Shown: in pieces, positions 24,818 to 32,652 of the stretch | How positions within the stretch are numbered: the first letter of the stretch is position 1 | Layout: each line of letters starts with the position of its first letter | Virus record (IMG/VR): IMGVR_UViG_3300027969_004187 | Span: 1-34,434 of that record | From: a virus | DNA: 34,434 nt | Strand: one strand, 5' to 3' | The notes under the pieces: model-generated | What the model was told of the DNA's origin: nothing | What the model saw: only the letters and a program-made list of their open reading frames with translations | Database searches by the model: none | Program-made: the position numbers and the translations under genes

Positions 24818-25263
24818 ATAATATACCTAATAATCCAAAGTACAAGCAAGGCATTTACAAGCCTAAATATCCTAATAAATTAATAGGATCTAAGGCTATA
24901 TATCGCTCTGGTCTAGAATTAAAATTCTTTAGATTTTGTGACTTTAATCCTAATATAATTCAATGGGGAAGTGAAAACGTAATAATACCATACATAAGCC
25001 CTGTAGACGGTAAAATGCATCGATATTATGTCGATAATTATGTTGCGATTCGTGAAGGTACGGTGATAAAGAAATATCTTATAGAAATAAAACCTTTTAA
25101 ACAGACATTACCCCCTACTACTAAGTACAGAAAAAAACAACACTTAGTATATGATCAAGCTCAATATATAGTAAATCAAGCAAAGTGGGAGAGTGCTAAT
25201 GAGTATTGTAAGAAGAATAAACTTAATTTTCTTATATTAACAGAGAAAGAGTTAAAAAATTAA
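24814..25263 (+). CDS. 4: Head completion protein, T4 gp4-like
   Basis: A 149-residue protein matching T4 gp4 (also called gp50/65), which finishes filled heads before tails are joined. The family pattern is KYKQGIYKPKYPNKLIGSKAIYRSGLELKFFRFCDFNPNIIQWGSENVIIPYISPVDGK in the first half, then HRYYVDNY with the Asp of a nuclease-like centre, and YLIEIKPFKQT with a Glu-x-Lys. The D...ExK layout looks like a PD-(D/E)XK nuclease core, as noted for this family. ATGA overlap with the neck gene shows coupled translation. The homing endonuclease gene converges on it 5 bases after its stop. Confidence 0.85.
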   Translation: MNNIPNNPKYKQGIYKPKYPNKLIGSKAIYRSGLELKFFRFCDFNPNIIQWGSENVIIPYISPVDGKMHRYYVDNYVAIREGTVIKKYLIEIKPFKQTLPPTTKYRKKQHLVYDQAQYIVNQAKWESANEYCKKNKLNFLILTEKELKN

Positions 25264-25268
25264 ATAAA

Positions 25269-26939
25269 CTAGACGGTGTACTCAAATACACAGTGCCCAC
25301 AATCCCAAACTCTAAAGTAATTGTTGTCTCGCATATTTTCATACTCTGTTTTATTTTCATCATAGTTTTCTAATTTGTTTTTTAGTAAATGTTTTGCAAA
25401 ATTATAGCGGTGGTGTAACTTATATGCTTTAGTATTAAAATACCAATATGAGGGAGCAGAATCACGTAAATGCTTAAACCCATTTATATTATATACATGA
25501 CCTCGACTATATCGTTTATCTGCATATGTCTTAATAGTAGTAATATTGTGTTGTTTGCTATAGAATTTAATAAGTTTAGAGAATCCTCCTACTACATTTA
25601 CTCCTGATTTTACGCAGTATCTTAAAAGTTCATGATCTACTGAACCGGTAATTTTTCGTGTACCAAATGTCATAATAGATAACAACTCATCATTATAATA
25701 TAATCCAATACATATCGAAGCTCTATCATTGCCTTGCATATGATATGTGTCTAAGAACATTTTCTTTTCTACATTAGATACATATTTAATAATCGTTTTT
25801 CTACCATGTACCTTACGTGTATTGAGATTTAATTTATTTTCTAAGATTGACTTAATAATCGAAAACTTTGTATCAATTTCAGTATCATAAAAATGTAAGA
25901 GTGTAATACCTTGCTCAAAGCAAGTAGCTGTTTTATTTAAATGATAATCTTTTGAATATTTACCATTATCTCGATCACGGTGCCAGTATAATCCATTTAC
26001 TTCTATTGCGATATTTTGTTTAGGCAAGAAAATATCTATCTCAAACATACCCTTAGCACCTTTAATTTTTTTATGTTTCTGATATTCTATGTTATATTTA
26101 TCTAATAAATTAGTAATTTTTAACTCTTGTTGTGAGCCTCTATAAACGCGGCAGCTATCACATATATCTTGTGAGGTTCGAGATTGCTCAGGAGATGCAT
26201 AAAAATCACCGTGTAAGTTACAATTTATAAGTATCGGAGAATAACATCCATTATACTCTGACTTAATAGTATAATTAGGCCATTTATCTTTAAACGTATT
26301 AAAAAACATAGTACTATTCTTTTTTAATAAATCTTGCTTCATGCATTTTTTACAATGATATCCACGTAAAAATTCTTTTGGCGTAATACTATATATACCG
26401 TGTTGTTTACAAGTAATATTAACAGCTTCAGTATTACAAGTATATACTATATTATCATATAGATATCTATCATTATAGATCTCACGAGCTTTCATAATAA
26501 AATCTTGATTATTACTTCGGCTTTTATTAGAGAGTTTCTCAAACAAACAATGTTTACATTTAGTTCGATTTGTATATATATCGTATGGCTTTTGCTTAAA
26601 TTCGTAGTTATGCTTCTTACATATAACTGTTATAGGTGTACGTGAATTTATATAATCAGCTTCATAAAATAGTAAATTTAAGCGATCAGTATCAGAAACT
26701 TTATTAACAAATTCTGTGTATGATAGGGTTGTAGATTTAGCACCTAGTTGAGTACCACATTTAGGACAACCACTCTTCCTTAAATGATTATCTGCTAGTA
26801 CAAAAAAATCTCCATGATGTACGCAAGTTACTATTATTTTATCTCTTGTTGTAGTGTATAGAGTTTTTGAATAGTTATATTGATTATTATGCTTTACATT
26901 ACATCTTGCAACAAATTCTTCTTGGGTAAGTCTAGCCAT
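25269..26939 (-). CDS. Free-standing homing endonuclease with four zinc ribbons
   Basis: A 556-residue mobile nuclease. Residues ~1-265 hold four repeats of a zinc-ribbon unit: C-x-x-H-G-type knuckles (TCVHHGDF, ICKKHNYEF, TCKQHGIYS, NCNLHGDFY) each followed by C-x-x-C (GCPKCG, CKHC, CKKC, CDSC), which bind DNA. Residues ~266-350 carry a Vsr/EDxHD-like nuclease core: FEIDIFLPKQNIAIEVNGLYWHRD then YHLNKTATCFEQGITLLHFYD. Residues ~370-540 form a domain common in phage nucleases (HMQGNDRA, LYYNDELLSIMTFG, ELLRYC, VVGGFSKL, TYADKRYS). It sits on the opposite strand between gp4 and gp21, 5 bases from the gp4 stop, a typical place for such elements. Confidence 0.8.
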   Translation of the reverse strand: MARLTQEEFVARCNVKHNNQYNYSKTLYTTTRDKIIVTCVHHGDFFVLADNHLRKSGCPKCGTQLGAKSTTLSYTEFVNKVSDTDRLNLLFYEADYINSRTPITVICKKHNYEFKQKPYDIYTNRTKCKHCLFEKLSNKSRSNNQDFIMKAREIYNDRYLYDNIVYTCNTEAVNITCKQHGIYSITPKEFLRGYHCKKCMKQDLLKKNSTMFFNTFKDKWPNYTIKSEYNGCYSPILINCNLHGDFYASPEQSRTSQDICDSCRVYRGSQQELKITNLLDKYNIEYQKHKKIKGAKGMFEIDIFLPKQNIAIEVNGLYWHRDRDNGKYSKDYHLNKTATCFEQGITLLHFYDTEIDTKFSIIKSILENKLNLNTRKVHGRKTIIKYVSNVEKKMFLDTYHMQGNDRASICIGLYYNDELLSIMTFGTRKITGSVDHELLRYCVKSGVNVVGGFSKLIKFYSKQHNITTIKTYADKRYSRGHVYNINGFKHLRDSAPSYWYFNTKAYKLHHRYNFAKHLLKNKLENYDENKTEYENMRDNNYFRVWDCGHCVFEYTV

Positions 26940-27059
26940 ATATAGTAATTATATACTATAGACAGTCATTTACGACTTTATAGTTAAATTATTTTTTTAG
27001 TGTATCTACAATAATGAATAAAACCTTTATAAAATTATAAAATGATATAAATAAAATAT
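26940..27059. other. Divergent intergenic region between the homing endonuclease and gp21
   Basis: 120 bases of AT-rich sequence that must hold promoters for both directions. The right end holds the TATAAATA octamer at 27046-27053 for gp21. I see no strong hairpin or small gene. Confidence 0.5.
27046..27053 (+). promoter_or_regulatory. T4-type late promoter octamer before gp21
   Basis: TATAAATA, exact consensus, ending 6 bases before the ATG at 27060. The following AAATATATG is also shared with the upstream region of the minus-strand gene at 141-641. Confidence 0.65.
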
Positions 27060-27725
27060 ATGCCCTTAAAACTTAACCTTCTTGTTGAAAAACCTGCCTT
27101 AGAAGACAATTTTGAATACATTTTAGAAGAAACTAATAGAAAAACACCATCAACTTTATATATAAAAGGTCCATATATGATGGCAGAAGGAGTTAATAAG
27201 AATAAGAGACTGTATCCCATAGACGAGCTAAGAGGTGAAGTAAAGAGATATAATGAGGAGATGATAACACCAGGACGCGCGATGGGCGAGCTTAATCACC
27301 CTGCATCTGCTGATGTTGATCTTGAAAGAGCATGTCATATTGTTACAGAACTATATGAACAAGACAATGTATTTTTCGGTAAGTCAAAAGTACTAACTAC
27401 ACCCTGTGGTCAAATAGTAAGATCTTTAATTAACGATGGTGTAAAAGTAGGTATGTCTTCGCGTGCGTTAGGTACCTTAGAAGAATCAAGAGGACATAAT
27501 GTTGTACGTAACATGAGACTTGTTGCTGTAGATTGTGTCGCTGATCCATCTTTTCCTAAAGCATTTGTTAATGGTATACTTGAATCTAAGCAATGGGTAT
27601 TAGCTGATAGCGGTAAATATGAAGAAGCATATGCTAAATTTGAAAAGAGCGTAGGTAAATTACCTACGAAAGATGTTGATGCATATCTTAGAGAGCAAAT
27701 TTTAAAATTTATTAGTAATTTTTAA
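27060..27725 (+). CDS. 21: Prohead core serine protease, T4 gp21-like
   Basis: A 221-residue protease that matures the prohead by cutting scaffold and capsid proteins (T4 gp21: 212 residues). The catalytic His is His80 in AMGELNHPAS, the Ser is in VGMSSRALG (133-134), and the surrounding GVNKNKRLYP (44-53) and DCVADPSFPKAF segments are family hallmarks of the assemblin-like fold. It starts 6 bases after a late promoter octamer, and the core gene follows after 42 bases. The zone before it (homing endonuclease) shows it was separated from gp20, to which it is close in T4. Confidence 0.92.
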   Translation: MPLKLNLLVEKPALEDNFEYILEETNRKTPSTLYIKGPYMMAEGVNKNKRLYPIDELRGEVKRYNEEMITPGRAMGELNHPASADVDLERACHIVTELYEQDNVFFGKSKVLTTPCGQIVRSLINDGVKVGMSSRALGTLEESRGHNVVRNMRLVAVDCVADPSFPKAFVNGILESKQWVLADSGKYEEAYAKFEKSVGKLPTKDVDAYLREQILKFISNF

Positions 27726-27754
27726 GAAGCATAGAGTATAAAACGATAATAAAG

Positions 27755-27762
27755 TATAAATA
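27755..27762 (+). promoter_or_regulatory. T4-type late promoter octamer before the core protein
   Basis: TATAAATA, exact consensus, ending 5 bases before the ATG at 27768. Confidence 0.65.
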
Positions 27763-27767
27763 AATAT

Positions 27768-28082
27768 ATGGCTAAACTTAAAAAAAACAAAAAACCTGCT
27801 AAGGTGATTGCCAAAAAGAAAATGGTGGTAAAAGGCAAGGCTAAAATAAATCCGAAAGCTGATCTTAACAAAGATTCAAAGATTTCAAAGTATGAAGGTA
27901 AACGAGCAGCTGCTATAGAAAAAGGTAAAAAGAAAGCCTTAAAAGAATCAGTTGATATAGCTAACTTTATTTACGCGCTTTCAACAAAAAATTATGCTCA
28001 AGCTAATAAATATTTAGTACAGGCCGTCGAGAGTAAGATTTCTAATAGAATCGATCAAGCCATTAACACCCCTTTATTCTAG
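27768..28082 (+). CDS. 68: Prohead core protein, gp68-like, with EF-hand-like loop
   Basis: A 104-residue, strongly basic protein. Residues 1-30 are Lys/Ala-rich. Residues 32-43 (DLNKDSKISKYE) fit the calcium-binding EF-hand loop: ligands Asp32, Asn34, Asp36, Lys38 backbone, Ser40 and Glu43, with Ile39 at the hydrophobic position. The C-terminus (FIYALSTKNYAQANKYLVQAVESKISNRI) resembles the prohead core protein gp68 of T4-like phages, whose members end with a short helical pair around 'N-Y-A-x-A-N-K-Y-L'. It lies between gp21 and gp22, where core proteins are expected. The gp68 call rests on position and this C-terminal similarity. Confidence 0.6.
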   Translation: MAKLKKNKKPAKVIAKKKMVVKGKAKINPKADLNKDSKISKYEGKRAAAIEKGKKKALKESVDIANFIYALSTKNYAQANKYLVQAVESKISNRIDQAINTPLF

Positions 28083-28083
28083 T

Positions 28084-28932
28084 ATGAAAATAACAAACAT
28101 GTTAACAGATGATGTAAAGCAGATTCTTAGTGAAGAATCTATTAGTGCAATTCAAGATGCTTTTCAAAGTAAGACAGATCTTCTTATTGAAGCTGCTTTA
28201 GTTGAACAAGATAGTCTTTATGCTGAAAAGCTAGAGCAATTAATAACTGCTATTGATGTTGATCATACTAAGAAGCTAAAAAAAGTAATAGAAGCTGTTG
28301 ATCTCTCTAATGCTAAAAAGCTTTTAAATGTTGTTAATAGATATGAAACAGAAATTAATACTAAAGCAAAAGATTTTAAAGACAATATTATTGAATCTGT
28401 TTCTAGTTATTTAGAAGAGTATATTGATGAAGCTATTCCAGCAGAAGCCATTTTAGAAGCTACAAAGAATCGTACAGCAGCTACTGTTCTCCAGAACTTA
28501 AGGAAAGTACTCGCTGTTGACTCAGCTCTTATGAGTGAATCTGTTAAAGGTGCTGTAGTAGATGGTAAGAATCAAATTACTGAATTGACTACTAAAGTAG
28601 CGAAACTGGAAGCTGAAAATACTATTATAAAGGAAAATTATAATAAAGCCAAAGCCAATGCAATACTCGAAAGTAAAACAAGCCATCTTACAGCTAAAAA
28701 GAAAGATTATCTTAAGAGAGTCTTAGGAGATAAGAGTCCTAAATTTATTGAAGAAAACTTTGATTATACTTTAAGGTTATTTGAAAGAAAAGATCAAGAA
28801 AGACTAAATATGATAAAGGAAGAAGCATTTGACAATCGTAAGGTTAAAGCAGATGCTCCTCAAGAAATACAACAAGAGTCAACATCACGATATAAAAACC
28901 CGTATGTTGATGAACTACAACGCTTTAAATAA
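28084..28932 (+). CDS. 22: Prohead scaffold (core) protein, T4 gp22-like
   Basis: A 282-residue, Lys/Glu-rich, almost wholly helical protein, the internal scaffold on which the capsid assembles and which gp21 then degrades. Recognisable parts are LEAENTIIKENYNKAKANAILESKTSHL with the coiled coil, and DYLKRVLGDKSPKFIEENFDYTLRLFERK, which matches the conserved C-terminal 'F-I-x-E-N-F-x-x-x-x-x-L-F' of gp22. Ends RYKNPYVDELQRFK. Short L-x-E/I-x-E sites that the protease could cut occur often. Begins 1 base after the core gene stop, ahead of gp23, the standard T4 order. Confidence 0.88.
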   Translation: MKITNMLTDDVKQILSEESISAIQDAFQSKTDLLIEAALVEQDSLYAEKLEQLITAIDVDHTKKLKKVIEAVDLSNAKKLLNVVNRYETEINTKAKDFKDNIIESVSSYLEEYIDEAIPAEAILEATKNRTAATVLQNLRKVLAVDSALMSESVKGAVVDGKNQITELTTKVAKLEAENTIIKENYNKAKANAILESKTSHLTAKKKDYLKRVLGDKSPKFIEENFDYTLRLFERKDQERLNMIKEEAFDNRKVKADAPQEIQQESTSRYKNPYVDELQRFK

Positions 28933-29036
28933 CAATTTATCCGGAATTATGAGGTGGCAACACCTGAGTAACATGAAGTAAGAAAAATAATTCTCATTTC
29001 ATGAGGTCGAAAAGAAAGGAAATAATAAATAAACAT
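28933..29036 (+). promoter_or_regulatory. Leader region of the capsid gene with a GCAA-loop hairpin
   Basis: 104 bases between gp22 and gp23. AGGTG at 28952-28956 and CACCT at 28961-28965 form a stem capped by GCAA (28957-28960), a GNRA tetraloop. An AATAAATA octamer at 29024-29031 ends 5 bases before the ATG at 29037. A purine-rich AAAGAAAGGAAA at about 29010-29022 could aid translation. Confidence 0.5.
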
Positions 29037-30491
29037 ATGAATAAACCTCAAACATTTATAGATAAAAATAAAGCTGCACGCTTGCTCGAAAAGTGGGCGC
29101 CAGTACTTGATTTTAAATCTGATTCTATTAAGGAAATTAAAGACGAGCATACCCGTTGGAGTACAGCAGTACTTCTTGAGAACCAAGAGCAATATTGCTT
29201 TGAGCAATCTTCTGGTGGTGCTGGTGGTGCTTTTGGTACTAATGCAGGAGGTCAATATAGTCCTCCTGGTTCTATCTCTAGTACAGACAGTTATGCCGCT
29301 GGTGATTCTCGTCTACCTAAGATCCTTATTCCAATGATTCGTCGTACGTTCCCTGAACTCATCTCGAATGAAATCGTCGGTGTCCAACCTATGTCTGGTC
29401 CAGTCGGTCTTGCTTTTGCCTTGCGCTATAAGTATGACAATACCGGGCTTGCTTCTGGTGGTGTTGATGGTGGTGCTTCTGCTCCTGGAACTCGTTACAA
29501 CCAACCTCTATCTTACGGTTCAGGTCAAGGTACAAACGAATTAGGTTACCAGCATCTTGATACTCGCTTCACTGGTGTGTCTTCTACAGCTCTTTCAGGC
29601 AATGCTGCCTGGACATTTGCTGCTCAAGATAACGGTGTTGCTGAAATTCTTAAGAACTTCGAAATTCAGAACAACATTCCACAGGTTAACGTAACCTTCG
29701 AAAAGACAGCTGTTGAAGCTGGTACTCGTCGGTTAGGTGCTCGTTGGTCCGTTGAACTCGAACAAGATCTTAAGAACATGAACGGTATCGATATCGATTC
29801 TGAAATTACAAACGCTATGTCGTATGAAATTCAGGCCGAAATTGACCGTGAAATGATCATGCGGATGATTCAAACTGCCCTTAACGCTCCTGCTGGTGTA
29901 GGCTATTCCTTCTGGAATCCTGCTTCTGCTGATGCTCGTTGGTTAGTTGAACGTAACAGAGACTTCTATCAACGTATCGTTATTGAAGCTAACAGAATTG
30001 CAACGCGTAATCGTCGTGGCTCTGCTAACTTCATTGTTGCAACTCCTCGTGTCTGTGCTATACTTGAAATGCTCCCTGAATTCCAGTGGGTACCTGTTCA
30101 AGGCGATGTAAACACACAGCCAGTCGGTATTGCGAAGATCGGTGCTATTGGTGGACGATTCAGCGTATATCGTGATACTCGTACCGAAGTTCAGAACTCA
30201 ACCTATTATGGTGATGTCGGCTACTCTGCCGGTCGTACTCAAGGAATTGAGTATGCCCTACTTGGCTATAAGGGTCCTGAATTCTACGATACTGGTATTA
30301 TCTACTGCCCTTATATTCCGATTATGGTACAGAGAACCATTGGTCCTAATGACTTTGCTCCTCGTGTTGGCTTGCTTACACGTTATGGCGTAGTCGATAA
30401 CATTTTTGGTGCTAACCTCTACTACCACGTCGTAATTATTCAAGGTCTTGGTCAGGCGTTTACGCCAGCCAACCAGTCGGTCTACTTCTGA
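29037..30491 (+). CDS. 23: Major capsid protein, T4 gp23-like
   Basis: The main shell protein, 484 residues from the ATG at 29037. It follows the gp23 pattern: N-terminal LLEKWAPVLDF (T4: 'L-L-N-K-W-K-P-L-L-E'), LPKILIPMIRRTFPELISNEIVGVQPMSGPVGLAFALRYKY, WSVELEQDLKNMNGIDIDSEITNAMSYEIQAEIDREMI, FIVATPRVCAILE and a C-terminal HVVIIQGLGQAF. Cleavage by gp21 probably occurs near residue 52, in LLENQEQYCFEQ. An in-frame ATG at 29001 would add 12 residues unlike any gp23 start and lies before the octamer, so I did not use it. C-ending codons are visibly more frequent than in neighbours, as expected for very high expression. Confidence 0.95.
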   Translation: MNKPQTFIDKNKAARLLEKWAPVLDFKSDSIKEIKDEHTRWSTAVLLENQEQYCFEQSSGGAGGAFGTNAGGQYSPPGSISSTDSYAAGDSRLPKILIPMIRRTFPELISNEIVGVQPMSGPVGLAFALRYKYDNTGLASGGVDGGASAPGTRYNQPLSYGSGQGTNELGYQHLDTRFTGVSSTALSGNAAWTFAAQDNGVAEILKNFEIQNNIPQVNVTFEKTAVEAGTRRLGARWSVELEQDLKNMNGIDIDSEITNAMSYEIQAEIDREMIMRMIQTALNAPAGVGYSFWNPASADARWLVERNRDFYQRIVIEANRIATRNRRGSANFIVATPRVCAILEMLPEFQWVPVQGDVNTQPVGIAKIGAIGGRFSVYRDTRTEVQNSTYYGDVGYSAGRTQGIEYALLGYKGPEFYDTGIIYCPYIPIMVQRTIGPNDFAPRVGLLTRYGVVDNIFGANLYYHVVIIQGLGQAFTPANQSVYF

Positions 30492-30529
30492 TAGTTGATA
30501 ATCAACGAGTTATAAGAATCAATAATAAT

Positions 30530-30561
30530 AAACCCACGGGAGATTGCTCTCCCGTGGGTTT
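30530..30561 (+). terminator. Strong terminator hairpin after gp23
   Basis: AAACCCACGGGAGA at 30530-30543 and TCTCCCGTGGGTTT at 30548-30561 form a 14-bp perfect stem with a TTGC loop, followed by CCTTATATATA. It would end the capsid transcript. Its GC-rich stem contrasts with the AT-rich surroundings. Confidence 0.85.
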
Positions 30562-30605
30562 CCTTATATATATTAAAATAATGTTAGAGCAATTTTGAAT
30601 AAATA

Positions 30606-30614
30606 TGATATAAT
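30606..30614 (+). promoter_or_regulatory. Extended -10 promoter before the HNH gene
   Basis: TGATATAAT at 30606-30614 has the extended -10 form TGnTATAAT without a good -35 box. Transcription would start near 30621, 20 bases before the ATG at 30641, just after the gp23 terminator. Confidence 0.4.
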
Positions 30615-30640
30615 ATAGTTGGTTGGTATTAAGTATACAT

Positions 30641-31408
30641 ATGAAGACTTATCGTAAAAATAAAACATTCACTGATGAACAAAAACAAGAAATTATTTCA
30701 TATGCTCTAGAACACGGTATTTGGTCAGTAAAAAAACAGTTTAACGTTTGGCCAGAGACCGTAAGATATTGGATAGATCCTGACTTACGTGAAGTTAAAA
30801 AACAACAAAGCAAAATTAAATATAATACACTAGGTAAGACACCTGAACAAATACAACACGAAAAAGAATATCGAGAGTATCGAGCAGCAAAAGGTATAAC
30901 TCGTAAAAAAAGAAAGGAGTGGTATAATAGCTTAACACCTGAACAAAGGCAGTCACGTAATATAGCTATTAAACAGCACCGTCTCGATAATATAGAGCAC
31001 TATACATTACTAGCAGCAGAGCGTTATAAAAAACAACTGAATGCTGGAGAATATAGAAAAAGATATAATGAAGATCCACTGTATAAGTTAAGATGTAATA
31101 TACGAGAGCATGTTAGAGTTGCTGTTAAATATGCACAAGTCTCAAAGACTCACTCTTCTATTCTATATTTAGGTTGTACTATAGAAGAGTTTAAACAACA
31201 TATTGAGAAACAATTTGTTGAAGGTATGACATGGGATAATCATTCAAGAGGTGAGTATTGTTGGCATTTAGATCATATTAAACCGCTCGCAAAACTAATT
31301 GATATAAATGACGATAATACGCTACGTGAAATATGTCATTATACTAATTATCAACCGCTTTGGGAAAAAGATAATCTCTCTAAACAAGATAAATATGACA
31401 ATAAATAA
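30641..31408 (+). CDS. HNH endonuclease with an N-terminal HTH-type DNA-binding module
   Basis: A 255-residue protein. Residues ~1-50 (TYRKNKTFTDEQKQEIISYALEHGI...VRYWIDPDLR) look like a helix-turn-helix of the transposase type, ~70-115 a basic segment with KEYREYRAAKGITRKKRKEWY, and ~175-250 an HNH nuclease: CTIEEFKQHIEKQF, WHLDHIKPLA with the metal-binding His at 212, and HYTNYQPLWEKDNLSKQDK, the last motif of many phage HNH enzymes. A TTG 6 codons upstream is possible but ATG is better. The first ~115 residues are very similar to those of the next gene, a methyltransferase, and the two overlap by 14 bases. Confidence 0.8.
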   Translation: MKTYRKNKTFTDEQKQEIISYALEHGIWSVKKQFNVWPETVRYWIDPDLREVKKQQSKIKYNTLGKTPEQIQHEKEYREYRAAKGITRKKRKEWYNSLTPEQRQSRNIAIKQHRLDNIEHYTLLAAERYKKQLNAGEYRKRYNEDPLYKLRCNIREHVRVAVKYAQVSKTHSSILYLGCTIEEFKQHIEKQFVEGMTWDNHSRGEYCWHLDHIKPLAKLIDINDDNTLREICHYTNYQPLWEKDNLSKQDKYDNK

Positions 31409-32612
31409 CAGTATACAAACATATCGTAAACAGCAAACATTCACTGATGAGCAAAAACAAAAAATTATTTCATATGCTTTAGAACATGGTATATCGTCTG
31501 TTAAGGCAAAGTTTAACGTATGGCCTGACACTGTAAGATATTGGATTGATCCTAGTAAAATTAGAGCTAAAGCAAAAGCAAGACATAAAGAATTGACAGT
31601 AGAGCAAAAGCAATACAACAAAGAATATCGAGAATATCGAGCAGCAAAAGGTATAACTCATAAAAAATGGAAAGAGTGGTATAATAATTTAACACCTGAA
31701 CGTAGACTAGAACATAATAACTACATGAAACAGCATCGTTTAGAAAAGAAAAATAGTAATAAAATACCGCAAAGTAATAATTTAAACACAGAAGAATTAC
31801 AATATGTATATACCCTACAAGAATGTTTAAAAGAGTTTAAAAACATTACACGCAATACAGGCAACTATAGCGCTGCTCCAGCTAATAATAGAATAGTATT
31901 GACCAATCAACAACATTTTTATCATATTGAACGCGAACTTTTTAAAAATCCTGTAATACAAGAAAAACTTATATTAAATAGGCAAAAATATCTATTTAAA
32001 GATACGTTTAATCATAAAGAATTATTGCGTGGGTTTAAAATATCAGGTATACATATTGGGTATTCACATTTTTCACCTCTTTGGATTAAAAAATTTATTG
32101 AAGATACTAATGTAACAACAATATATGATCCATGTGGAGGGTGGGGACATAGATTTATTGGCGCTGCAGCTTGTAATATAAATTATATCTATAATGATAT
32201 TTGGACAGAGTCATGTAGTGGTATTAAAAAAATCGCTAATACAATACACTATACCGATAAGCTAACCATATATAATCAAGATTGTACTAATTTTACACCG
32301 CAAGAAAATTATGATTGTGTTTTTACATGTCCTCCATACCATAATGTAGAAATTTATAATACCGGTAAATATAGTAGTCTTGACGAGTATAAGTCTTTTA
32401 TTGTTAATCTTATAAAAAAATCCATCAAGCCTTCTGTTAAATATATTGGTATTGTTATTAATAATACATATAAGCAAATAATTTGTGAAGCTATTCCTGA
32501 TACATTTAAATTGATACAAGAACAGATCCTAGGTTCAACAAACGCTATATCACACTTCAATAAAAATACATCTACAAAGCAAGAAATACTATTAATATAT
32601 CAACAATCATAA
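31395..32612 (+). CDS. DNA methyltransferase with the same N-terminal DNA-binding module as the HNH nuclease
   Basis: A 405-residue protein. Residues ~9-115 repeat the module of the preceding nuclease (TYRK..TFTDEQKQ.IISYALEHGI.SVK..FNVWP.TVRYWIDP, then KEYREYRAAKGIT.KK.KEWYN.LTPE). The C-terminal part is an amino-methyltransferase: motif I DPCGGWGHR at 245-253 binds SAM and motif IV TCPPY at 311-315 is the catalytic loop, a variant of (D/N/S)PP(Y/F). It is like the small phage enzymes with 'D-P-x-x-G-W-G'. The target (adenine N6 or cytosine N4) is not decided. The ATG at 31395 gives a 14-base overlap with the nuclease gene and leaves only this module before the catalytic domain. Confidence 0.82.
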   Translation: MTINNSIQTYRKQQTFTDEQKQKIISYALEHGISSVKAKFNVWPDTVRYWIDPSKIRAKAKARHKELTVEQKQYNKEYREYRAAKGITHKKWKEWYNNLTPERRLEHNNYMKQHRLEKKNSNKIPQSNNLNTEELQYVYTLQECLKEFKNITRNTGNYSAAPANNRIVLTNQQHFYHIERELFKNPVIQEKLILNRQKYLFKDTFNHKELLRGFKISGIHIGYSHFSPLWIKKFIEDTNVTTIYDPCGGWGHRFIGAAACNINYIYNDIWTESCSGIKKIANTIHYTDKLTIYNQDCTNFTPQENYDCVFTCPPYHNVEIYNTGKYSSLDEYKSFIVNLIKKSIKPSVKYIGIVINNTYKQIICEAIPDTFKLIQEQILGSTNAISHFNKNTSTKQEILLIYQQS

Positions 32613-32639
32613 TAAAGTATTATATTTTGTACAAAAAGA

Positions 32640-32647
32640 CATAAATA
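32640..32647 (+). promoter_or_regulatory. Late-promoter-like octamer before the 139-residue gene
   Basis: CATAAATA, one mismatch to TATAAATA, ending 5 bases before the ATG at 32653, the same spacing as in gp13, the core gene and gp23. Confidence 0.5.
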
Positions 32648-32652
32648 ATAGT

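Noticed and set aside
29001-29036. A 12-residue longer N-terminus for gp23
   Set aside because: The added residues are basic and unlike gp23 starts, and the late octamer lies between the two ATGs; the ATG at 29037 fits the family better.
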